From assembly GCA_002197995.1 (NCBI GenBank), contig NGZR01000003.1, forward strand, positions 6,076,001 to 6,140,000: a stretch of DNA of 64,000 nt. Direction: 5' to 3'. The notes below the pieces were generated by a model. The model worked only from the letters and a program-made list of their open reading frames with translations. It made no database searches and had not been told where the DNA came from. Positions within the stretch are counted from its first letter, which is position 1. The number at the start of each line of letters is the position of its first letter. This document shows, piece after piece, positions 1 through 9,706 of the stretch. The stretch is from Gaeumannomyces sp. JS-464 (taxonomy: Eukaryota; Ascomycota; Sordariomycetes; Magnaporthales; Magnaporthaceae). Made by a program: the position numbers and the translations under genes.

Positions 1-879
1 AAATTCGTAAACGTATAAATGGATTCCAATTGCGAATATTACGCGGTAATAAGCGAAAATTTCGCGGTAAAAATCGAAATCGAACGGTTATAACTGCGAA
101 CGCTACGCTAATTTAGCATAATTTTAAAACGTATACCGGCAGCAATTAATTAAATTGCTAAATACGAAATGGATTTAAACGGGTAGGTATTTCCCGCTTT
201 ATTTTACGTTATTTTGAAAATGCTTAAAAATATTATTTTAAATTTATTATAAATAAAGCATAACCGCGTGGAATTAAACGCGGCGGGGGGCTTTTTCGAA
301 TAAAGGTAATATAAGGCATAATGGTTTAAAAATTACGCGCCTGGCTAAAAAATGGCGAACAATTAAGCGTAATAATCGGCAGCGTTTTTACGGCGGCGTG
401 CCGAAAATAACGACGAAACCCGATTTAAAAGTACGAATTCGCCGCTACGTTATTAAAAAAAATAACGCGAATTTTATTAACAACCGCGGTAAATACGGAA
501 AAAAAACCAACTACGTTTAAATTACTTTTAAAATTGCAAAATTTTACGAACTTATTTAATAAAAGCAAAGCATTAGCTTTATTACCGTATCGAAAAACCA
601 TAAATTATTATATTTGGCTTAAAATAAACAATACCGGAAATAAACCGGAATTACTTTACAGCCGATTATATAACATACTTTAAAACCAATTATTTAAATT
701 ACGTTAATAAATTACAAACTTAATAGATAAAAGCTAAATTCGAACCAGTTTTTTTCCAATAATAACGTTAATATTAATAGTAAAAAAACCAATAAACAAT
801 TAGCGCGTATGCGTAAATTATAAAACGCTTAACGCGATTACGTTATAAAACCGTTACCCATTTTTATTAGTAAAAAAAC

Positions 880-1489
880 CTTCCGATTTTTAATCGGGGC
901 GAAATGGTTTATTAAAATAAACGTTAAATTTACTTTTTACAAAATCCAAATAGTAAAAAAAAACGAGCATTTAACGGCCTTTCGCATTAGGTTTAGCTTA
1001 TTTAAATTGCTAATATATTCGTTTAAACTAGCAAACGCTTCCGCCATTTTTAACGCTATATTAATAGCGTATTAGGAAATATTTTAAACGATTACATATC
1101 GGCATATTTAAACTATATTAATTTTTTTTTCGGGCACGCGCAAAGCTTATATAGCTAAAATTCGAAAATCTTTCCAGTGATTACGCAAAACCGGGTTAAA
1201 CCTAAATTTGGATAAAAGCGAATTCGTAATACAAAACGTTAAATACTTAAGTTTTATTATTAAAATAAAAAAAATCCAAACTAATTCGGAAAAAGTTCAC
1301 GCTATTCGAAAATGGGAAACGTTAAAAAAACTTCGAAATTTTCGTAGCTTTTTAAACTTCGCCAACTTTTACCGAAATTTTATTAACAAATATTTTAATT
1401 TAACCGCGCTATTAGTAACGTTAACGAAAAAAAAGCGCTGTTTAATTAATTCGAATAAATCGACGCGGCTTTTAAAAAGCTTAAATTAG
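880..1489 (+). pseudogene. Reverse transcriptase relic of element E
   Basis: Translation in one plus frame gives the gypsy RT pattern AKWFIKINV, then LTAFRIRF and LANASAIF, matching the family's AKWFTKLDV, MTAFRTRFG and LANAPATF blocks. A 93-codon open piece from 1208 carries the RT thumb and connection (LDKSEF, NFANFYRNFI). TAG or TAA codons stand where Gln or Trp is expected, and the YxDD box is damaged. The fragment cannot be active. RNase H and integrase remains follow downstream. Confidence 0.75.
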
Positions 1490-3119
1490 CTTTTATATAA
1501 ACCCCAATACTAACGCAATAGGACCCCAATTTAAATACGAAAGTTAAAACAAACTATTTAAACATCGCGTTAAAAAGGTGCCTTTTTTAACGCGGTAAAA
1601 ACGGGATTTAGCGCTTAATCGCGTTTTATTTAGCTAAAGTTAAAAATAGCTAACGGAATTACGCAATTTATAATAAAAAACTTTTAACGGTAATCGTTTA
1701 CGTTAAAACGTGGGAATTAAAACTTCGTAACGTGCGAAAGCCATTTTTAATTTAAACAAATTATAAAACTTTAAAATATTTTTCCAAATTTCGAGAAATT
1801 TCCAAACGATAAATGCGTTAAGCGAAAACGCTATTAAAATTTAATTGTAACTTGTAATATAAACCAAAAAACACGCCATTTTCCCAAATGCTTTATTACG
1901 AAAAAAACAAAATAAATCGATAAAACCCCGCAAAATAACAATTTTATACTTAGCTTACCCCGCGATAATTTTAGTTTTAATAAAAACTTTAGAAAATATA
2001 ATTTTAAAAGCGATAAACGCCCATTTCGAATCCGGTATTTTGCTAATTGGCAAACTGCTTTTCCGCGAAATAAGCATCGCGAAATTTTTAAAAAAAGCAT
2101 TACGTTAAAACCCTAGTTATAAAGCGAAATTTAATATAATATAAACAAATGTATAAAGGTTTTTCCTTATTACCGATATAAAAGCACAAATTATAAATTG
2201 CGTTATTAACGTATAAAAAGTTTTGCAATATAAAAAACGTTTATAATTACCAGCATAAAAACCATTAATAATTATAATAATTTAAAAAATGCACGGGTTA
2301 TTAATCGTAAAATACGCGGGCAAAAATAACACGTTTAAAATATTATGCTGTAATTACTATTAGGAAGGAATATTACGGAACGTGGCGCGCTTTATACGTA
2401 ATTGCAACATTTGCTAAAAATCCCGGCTTTTAAAACTAAAGAAATAAAACCTTTTACGCTTTTTCCCCGTACCGAACTAATATTAAAAAACCATTTTTAT
2501 CGATTTTATAACGAAATTGCCGGCAAACGAAAAAAACCCGGAATATTTAATAGTAATTACGAATAAATTATTAAAATACGTTTAATTTAAAGCAATGCAT
2601 ATTATAAATGCTGAAAAATGTGCAATAGGGTTTCGAAATATATAGTAAAAATTCCAAGGCTTTTTTAATTAAATTATTTTCGATAAAAGCTCGAATTAAA
2701 TTAGGGATTTTTAATTAAAACTATGCTTTTAAATCGGCATTAATTAACTTTTATTAATAACCTTTTACCTGTAAACGAACGAAAGCATAAAATGGGCGAA
2801 TTAAAAAATATAACATTATTTGCGCTATTTTATCGTTTTTTTTAAAAAAAAATTAAGCTTTTTATTTAAACGTTTCCTAATTAGCGCTAAATAATCGAAA
2901 TTCCACCGTAACGGGTTTTAATTCGAACCGGTTGCTATTAGGATTCGATATTAACCCCGTGTTAAAAAATATATATATAACGAAAGTATTAGTAATAAGC
3001 GAAAAAAAGCGAATTACAACGTTTTTAACACATTTAAAAAAACGTTTAAAAATAGCTATAACCGTAATAGCATACGCCTAATAGTAATAAAAAGCTAACG
3101 CGAACAAATCCTAACGCCC

Positions 3120-3345
3120 GGCGGAAAAATTTAAAATAAGCGATAAAATGTGGCTTTTATTTCGTAATATAAAAACAAATCGTTTTAGCAAAAAGTTAAA
3201 CTAAATAGCAAACAAATTCGAAATGGTAACGGTATTTAACCCATTTAATATTACATTAAACGTACCGAAAGGCATTTACTTTAACTTTTACGTAAAATTA
3301 ATGCAACGTATAGCAAACGACTCGTTTTTAAATTAAAAAAATATA
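3120..3345 (+). pseudogene. Integrase C-terminal relic of element E
   Basis: The plus-strand reading contains ISDKMWLLFRNIKTNR, SKKLN and NPFNITLNVPKGIYFNF. This matches the fungal gypsy integrase tail GDKVWL…KTNRPSKKLD…NPFNVRLNVPKGIYPVFHV, with RIP-type substitutions and stops. It marks the 3' end of pol, about 2.3 kb before the LTR. Confidence 0.65.
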
Positions 3346-3399
3346 AACACGCGACCCGGCTTAATGTTAATACCATTTCCTAAAAACGGGAAACTTTAA

Positions 3400-5699
3400 A
3401 ACGAATTCCTAATAAAAACATTTTTAACTGTTAAAAACGCAAAAAAAAGAAAAAAAATAAGCATTAATAAAATAAACCGGCTATAATAAAACGGGTTAAT
3501 ACTTTTTAAAAAACTTAATTAAAATAGCGGCGTTAAAAAAGTTTAAAACTTAATAAAATAACGCTAGAAAAAATAACGGCTTAAATTTAAAAAGTAATAA
3601 AAACCGCAAAAAGCGCAAAAAACCCGCTTAAAAATAATACAACCAAATTACGCGGTAAAAAAATAAGAAAAAAAAAGCGTAAAACGTTAATACCAGGAAA
3701 GTTTATAAAAGCAAATTAACCTGTATTAATATTTAATAAATACGAAAACGTTAAACCTAAACGCCAAATAAAAAAAAATAAAAAGCGCGCCGGTTTTAGC
3801 TAAAAGGGGTACGCCGGCCCGTTACGGCAAAAATAAAAGCAAAAACCCTAAACGCTATTATAATAACATAAACGCAAATTACGCTTTTAATAACGGCTAA
3901 TACAAACGTTATAAAACTCGCTTTCCTCGTTATCCAAATCCGCCTCGCCGCCGTAAATTAAATCGATAATAATAATAACGCGAGCAATATCGTCCTTATA
4001 ACGTAACTATTTGCCGGCGGGGTAATTTTAACGTAAACAAATATCGCGAGTTTAAAAAACGTTATTAATTGGAAATAACGAGCAATTACGAAACCGGGGC
4101 GTAAATATTATAATGCCGCGGTTAATAAAAAACGCGAAACGTGCCGCGGCCGGTAGGATAATATAACGCGCAAAAAGCGCGGGGCGCTTATTAACGCTTC
4201 GGATAAATTCGGTAAACGAATTAACCGCGAAAAGCAAACGGTTCGTTTACGCCTTTTAACGGCGCGAAGCCTTTTCGCTAATACGTTAATTAAAAGTTAA
4301 CTTTAAAACGCGCAATGCAAAAACAAAAGCCGAAAACGTAACTTACGTAAATAAATTGGAAACCGCGAACGAGGTAATTTTGCATTTGCTAATTATTAGG
4401 TTTACGCTGCGAAAAAATTCCAAAAATGGCGGAAAAAGCAAAGTTTTGGTTAAAAACTAACGCTTATTAAATTTATTACTAGGTTTAAGCTTGGTTAACC
4501 CGGTTTAACTTTCGCTATTAACGCTAATAAGTAAAAAAAAAAACTCCCGGGTTAAAATAAAACGCTAACCTTTACCGAAAATAACACTTTTATATTTATA
4601 ATACGCGTCGCCCGCGGTAAAAGCAAATATATCGCGATAAGCACGGCGCAAATTCGGCGAAAAGGTATAAACTTTATTTAAAATAACGCAAACCTCGCTT
4701 TTACCACGACGGTAACAATCGTAAGCTTAATTAAAACAGTGCTTACCGTAAGCCGTTTAACCCGTGGTTTTAACTTTTAAATAATAATTATTACATTTAA
4801 ACTTAATATAAAAAAGAGCTGCGTGCTTTTCGTCGTTCGAATTTTTAAAAATTTTATTCGTATCGGCTACGCAACGGCGGTTAAAATCCTTTTTATTACG
4901 GCGGTGCTAAGGTAAAAGCGGGTTAATAGCGGCAAATTAACGAAAGCAAAACGAACTTGTTTTATTAAAAAAAAGTTTAAATCGTTAAATTAACAACCCG
5001 AAAGGTTATTGCCGCTAAAACCAAATGCAATAATAGTTATAATAACGGCAAAAGGAAGTTAAAAACGAGCAAAAGCGCAAAAAAAACGGGCCTAAAAAAG
5101 CACGAAATTGGAATCGCGATATTTAAAAAACGGGCGTAAAACGAAAGGGAAACGGGCGCGAAATCGCGGGAAATTATTAATATTACGGGCGAAAATAACG
5201 TACGGTATTATGGAAATAAAAGAAAAAAAAAGGGCGCAAAATGGAAAGTTTTTATAAAAAACGCGGAACCGGGACGGAAACCTATAAAAAGCGCGAAGGA
5301 AAAAACTAAACATAACGCGGGGCCATAACGACTTAACAAAAACGGCAGGCGCACCCCAACTTATAAGCAACACTTAACCAAAACGGTAACGAATAGCAAA
5401 CAGCCGACCAAATAAAGCGGAACCGATAACGTTTCGAGGCGACGGTAACCAGCAAGCAACCAATTAAATAAAGCAGCATTAACAACCTTCCGTCGCGGCG
5501 GCGACCACCAGGCAGCTAACTAAATTAAGTAAGGCCAACAGCTTTCAACTCGGTAATGTCCATCACACAACGAGCCAAAACAAATTAACCGATAACCCTG
5601 CGATATAAAAACGCTAGTTGGCAACCGCGCATCCAAATAAGCATTCGCTAATTTAAAAGCAACGACCCGGGACGCGGCTAACACCCGGAAAAAGGGTTA
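3400..5699 (+). other. Long 3' region of element E between pol and LTR
   Basis: About 2.3 kb with no domain I recognise. One plus frame around 3906–4080 reads as an Arg/Gln-rich stretch if in-frame TAA codons are taken as mutated CAA, including four consecutive TAA at 3967–3978. A second frame from about 4054 to 4600 has only about six stops, all TAA or TAG. A degenerate tandem repeat with a period of about 56–59 bp lies at 5395–5560. It could be an extra 3' ORF, an older nested insert, or non-coding element DNA. Confidence 0.4.
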
Positions 5700-5888
5700 T
5701 GTTATGGTTTCGTGCTGGTGGTACGGGTAAAAGGCTTAAAGGTTACCTTTAAGCCGTTTTTATGCATATATAACTAGGGACAGCTTCCGGGATTAAGCCG
5801 ATTTTTTTCCTTTTTATTCCTTTTCATTTTACAAAATAATATTACTAAAGCTCCTATTGGCCAGCACTTATTAGCCCAGCCTATTACA
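5700..5888 (+). repeat. 3' LTR of element E
   Basis: 189 bp with TG…CA ends, preceded by the purine-rich tract GGAAAAAGGG. Its last 40 bp resemble the LTR end of element F (…AGCCTATTACA), so E and F share terminal and polypurine sequences. The partner LTR is outside the window. Confidence 0.65.
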
Positions 5889-6573
5889 ATAGGTGTTTTA
5901 AAAGATAGCAGCTTCGTAGTAAATTGCTTTACCTCGGCTTAGCCTTTGGCGATTTCGTCCGCTATAAGTTTAAAAAGGTTAGCCGTGTTAGCGGCTTTAT
6001 TAAAGTCGTATTTAATACCGTTAAAAGTAAAAACCGTGGCCTTTTCCTTTTTAAGCTTTTTATTGCCGCTCGCTATAACTACACTGTTTTCCTTTTAACG
6101 AGGTATTAAATAAAATTAGTTAAAATGTTATAATTAAGGTTTGCTTTTAAAATAAAGCATTTCGGGGGTAAAAAAGGATAATATCGCTGGTTTAAGTAAT
6201 AAAAGGAACACGTAACTTAAAAGGACAATTTAATTGCTTGCTTTAAAAGATGCCTAAAAGCTAATTTAAGTTAACTAATACCGAAGTTTTAATTAAAGCT
6301 ATTTAAAATAAAAGGAAATCTATCTTTTATATATACGTTACCTTTTGCCTTATGTTAAGTTAAATTTGTGGTTTTGCTATAAATCCACAAATCCTATTTG
6401 GATTTATTGCTTTATTACAAATTTACAAATCTTTTTTTGGATTTATTACTTTGTTACAAATCCACAAATCCCTTTCGATTTACGTAACTCCACGTAACCG
6501 GGGCGGGGCGGAAGCACCACTTCGGGGCCCCTTTTGCTTTACTATCCCGAAAGCCTGCATGCTAGTCGTAACA
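5889..6573 (-). mobile_element. Element D, same family as C, interrupted by E
   Basis: The minus strand gives a 448-bp 5' LTR (6573 to 6126) followed by the start of gag (6125 to 5889). This aligns with element C (15179–15414) up to the bases CACCTAT. At that point D is replaced by the LTR of E, so E inserted there and the rest of D must lie left of the window. The gag start codon of C (ATG at 15228) corresponds to ATA here, a RIP-type change. A 61-codon plus ORF over this piece is only its complement. Confidence 0.8.
6126..6573 (-). repeat. 5' LTR of element D
   Basis: Reverse complement begins TGTTACGAC and ends with a mutated TGTAACA (reads TATAACA). It is collinear with the 450-bp LTRs of element C, including the three-fold GGATTTGTGG repeat block and the TATATAA box. 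Differences seen on inspection are mostly transitions. Confidence 0.85.
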
Positions 6574-7132
6574 TCCTTTTAAAACATAATAACAAACCAA
6601 TTTACGAGGAACCCGTTAAAAGATTTCAAATTTGCACTAACAGCTGTTACCAGCCCACAATACTGCGTACAACAATGCCTATTAACAAACGAACTACATT
6701 TTTTAAGCGCTATTTTGCCACATCTTTTAAACAATTATAAAAATCCGCAATTGCATTTAAGTTATTATTCGCTATAACGATATTTAGAAATATACGTACG
6801 ATAAACCCTTGCACGGGCAATTTTAAACAATCGTTCCAAAGCACGCATTCGCTACTCCGTCGTTATAGCACCCCGCTTTTATTGGAACCCGTTCTCACTG
6901 TTTAGCCTTAAACCTCGCTTTACTAGCGGCTAATTTTACTAACACTTTCTCAAATCGGTGTTTTATTAACCAGCCCGTCGCGGCCTTAGCAAATGTTAAG
7001 GAAAATCCTATTAATAAACATTCCAAGCTTATAAACGAGCTTATTAATGTAAAAATATAAAACTTTAAGCCCTACCCGGCCTGCTAATTTCGCGGCCTTT
7101 ATATTCGAATAATGCTATTAAATAGTTACCGC
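6574..7132. other. RIP-mutated DNA between D and F, no gene seen
   Basis: AT-rich filler with no recognisable protein. It continues beyond element F at 8783, because F is flanked by the TSD ACCGC (7128–7132 and 8778–8782). It is therefore the pre-insertion locus. A 68-codon ORF at 6534–6740 crosses the D LTR boundary and is not credible. Confidence 0.6.
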
Positions 7133-7304
7133 TGTTATAGGTTAAGGCTGTAACCCTACCCTAGCATTAAAGCTTAGCTTTATAACTTGTATATAGCTCC
7201 CGACAAGCCTCGAGGATCCTGTTAGCTAAATTCCTTCCTTTAGTAGTTAATTTATCCCATTTCTTTGGCTCCCTATAGCGATCCCTTTAGGCTAGCCTAT
7301 TACA
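7133..7304 (+). repeat. 5' LTR of element F
   Basis: Starts TGTTATAGG, ends CTATTACA, and is preceded by TSD ACCGC. It aligns over its full length with 8605–8777. Confidence 0.88.
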
Positions 7305-7985
7305 TTAAATCAACTCCATCTTGGTTTTACTACGCGCACCGGGCCCAAAATAACCGAACTTACTTCGTCGATATCGAACGCACGCTAGCATTGCCGCACC
7401 CATTAAAGTTAACGTTAAGGGCCGGGCTCGAGCCTTGGCTAGTGGAAATGCGAATAAAGATGGCCGTCGACGGGCCAGCGATCGAGGGCTAACAAGCCCA
7501 ATTCTTTTACGTATACTTACGCCTGGGCTTTTACAAGGTGCAGTACCTCGGGTACGTGCAAGCAGGCGCCGAAAGCTTTGGGGCCACCGAGTTTTTGGCC
7601 CAAATCGAGGCCGACCTTCAAGATATACGCAAAGCAAAAAGGGCCGCACTGGCCCTGGTAACGATGCGCTAAGGGAAAAAGCCTTTGGCAAAGTTTTTGG
7701 CGCGTTAGGACAAAAAGAGGTACGCTGCGGGTGCAAAAAATTGGTCCCAGGGGCCTTAATTGCACTGCTCGCTGCCGGGGTGTCGCCGGCCCTATAGCGC
7801 AAACTTAATTTGGAGGCAAAGTGGCCAAAGGACTTGCAGGCCTTCCTGGATCTCCTTCGGGGTTTTAAAAGGGTTTTCGAAAGCGCACAAGGACAAAGGG
7901 CTGCAGAAAAACCCGGAGGGGTGCCGGACCCAAGGGCTAAATGCTATAAAATATCGGGGCGGCTAGGACTTATGGTCCTAGCACC

Positions 7986-8026
7986 TGTTTTCATTGCAAA
8001 AAGCCAGGGCATTACAAAAGGATTGC
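7986..8026 (+). pseudogene. Gag-type CCHC zinc knuckle in element F, frameshifted
   Basis: The bases encode CFHCKKPGHYKR and then, one base out of frame, DCP. With one extra G this is a canonical CX2CX4HX4C knuckle of retroelement Gag. Flanking frames are broken, so a gag gene can be inferred only from this motif. It shows that F descends from an LTR retroelement and is not a simple repeat. Confidence 0.6.
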
Positions 8027-8604
8027 CCTTAGCGTGGTGGCAAAGGTACTGTTATTACCTTTGTTTTTACAAAGCAATTAAGGAACGGCGAGGCGGAAAC
8101 GTAACGGCGATGTTACGCACGCGGGCCAAAAGGAGGGAGGGAAAAGAACGGACCCGGGCCGGGCCTATAGCGGGCTAAAGCTGGGGGGTCCCGTTAACCT
8201 TAACAGATCGGTGGCGGGGTCGGAACGCGCCACAAAAGGGGCATCGCCTCGGCGCTGTGAAAGGCTGGAGGCCCCGGTACCCCGCCGGAGTGTGGGCGCC
8301 TTAGCAACCGCCCACAAATTGCAAAGGCTGGGCAAAGGGCCTAGCGCGCTAGCAATGCGCTAATGGGCCAAATGCTTGGTGGTACAGGGTTACAAGCGCT
8401 GGTTTAGCGGCTTATAGCTATTTTTATTGTCATTGCCCTCGCTGGCTTTATAGGGGCTTAATCCCTTTCGACTTTGGCTCGGGGCTTTGAGCATATAAAA
8501 GGGGTAACAAAAGCGGGGGTTTTCCGCTTGTGCATAGGATGCGCGGCCTTTAAAAGCCCTGGGGACCCGGACTAATACCGGACCCGACCCGAAAAAGGAG
8601 GGTA

Positions 8605-8777
8605 TGTTATAGGTTAGGGTTGTAGCCCTACCCTAGCATTAAGGCTTGGCCTTGTAATTTGTATATAGCTTTCGACAGGCTTCGAAAATCCTGTTAGCTA
8701 AATTCCTTCCTTTGGTAGTTAATTTATCCCATCTTTTTGGCTCCCTATAGCGATCCCTTTTAGGCCAGCTTATTACA
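8605..8777 (+). repeat. 3' LTR of element F
   Basis: Starts TGTTATAGG just after the polypurine tract, ends CTTATTACA, and is followed by TSD ACCGC (8778–8782). Confidence 0.88.
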
Positions 8778-8782
8778 ACCGC

Positions 8783-9437
8783 TGGTTAGTATATATTGCT
8801 GCTACGGATGTATAAACCACGGGGGATAACTGCGAACCTGTTTTTGCTATTCCTTTTAATGGAATTTAAAAGCTGCTAGCTTAATATGTGGGAAAAAAAA
8901 AGAAAGGAATTTAATCTTTCCTTCGCGGGGGCATGGCGTTTTTTTATGCTTTACTGCGAGGTGTTCATTTTAAAATGGAGCTGCTTTATTTGCAAAGCCA
9001 TTTCGTGTATGGCTTACTTTGCTACGGCCTTTGCATTATCGAGCCTTATGGCCAGCCACAATGCCCTTATCCCTAATAGGGGAAGCCGAGTAAGGCTTTA
9101 AAGCAATTGGGGTGTCCCGCATTTTATGCACCTGCTGGAAACGGTGCTAAGGTTTCGCGTAAAAAAAAGCCGTTATAAATTTGTTTAATGCGAGGTTTAT
9201 AACGCTAAATGGTAACTTTGCGATTAATCCAAAATTCTTATCAAATCGAGGCGCGGGGCACAAAATCCAGCTACGAGATTCTTAACGTAAAAAATATCTA
9301 TTTCATTGTTAAATCGCAGCAAAGGCGGCGCCTTTAGGAGGTTAAATGCCATTCCGTTAAGAAAGGCGCTTAAAGCAAAAGCGCGGCTTTTATAGCATGT
9401 GGAGGAATGCCTTTATTATGGCTGTTTATAAACCAAT
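8783..9437. other. Pre-insertion DNA between F and A, no gene assigned
   Basis: Moderately AT-rich sequence with a 71-codon plus ORF at 8886–9101 that matches nothing I know. On the other side of element A it continues at 32752, because A is bracketed by the TSD CCAAT (9433–9437 and 32747–32751). Confidence 0.5.
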
Positions 9438-9629
9438 TATCGCGAATAGCAAGGGGTTTAATTGCGATATCTATGGTAAATGGTGGTCTTTCTCTTTTTT
9501 AAAAAAAATTGGAAGCTGGAGGCCGGGAGGACAAACCTGCAAATAACATTTCTGTAAGTGCCCCATTCCCTTATCCATGCGGTAAGGGTTGGAATACGCT
9601 GCCCTTTCCACCCTTTACCAGCTATAACA
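9438..9629 (-). repeat. 3' LTR of element A
   Basis: Aligns with 32557–32746. The plus-strand ends are TATCGCG (mutated from TGTCGCG) and TATAACA. It is preceded on the plus strand by TSD CCAAT. Confidence 0.85.
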
Positions 9630-9706
9630 AATGCCGGCGCATAAAAAAAAACTCCTTATTTTCGGGGAGCCAACTACTATACATAAAGAGGTAAAAACAA
9701 CGTTCT

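Larger units (their letters stand above)
1..5888 (+). mobile_element. Ty3/gypsy LTR retrotransposon E, left end outside window
   Basis: Plus-strand pol relics (reverse transcriptase near 0.9–1.5 kb, integrase C-terminus near 3.1–3.3 kb) are followed by a long 3' region, a purine tract at about 5685–5696 and a 189-bp LTR that starts TGTTATGG and ends TATTACA. The element lies inside the gag of element D: D sequence stops exactly at the right LTR end, and the next five bases (ATAGG, 5889–5893) would be its TSD. The other TSD copy and the 5' LTR are off the window. The DNA is strongly RIP-mutated and no long frame survives. No chromodomain was seen after the integrase. Confidence 0.75.
7133..8777 (+). 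mobile_element. Short LTR element F (non-autonomous, 1.65 kb)
   Basis: Two direct repeats of 172 and 173 bp with TG…CA ends flank 1.3 kb. A polypurine tract (GAAAAAGGAGGG, 8591–8602) precedes the second LTR, and a perfect 5-bp TSD ACCGC brackets the element. No RT, RNase H or integrase is present. The only coding trace is a gag-type CCHC zinc knuckle. The interior is GC-rich and keeps CpA: 7801–7920 has 7 CpA against 2 TpA, unlike its neighbours. The two LTRs differ at roughly 20 positions, apart from one indel all transitions. Confidence 0.88.

Noticed and set aside
4167..4181. CGCGC-AAAAA-GCGCG hairpin in element E as a relative of the A leader hairpins
   Set aside because: Stem is similar but the loop does not match GAGCCGAAAACAA; likely chance.
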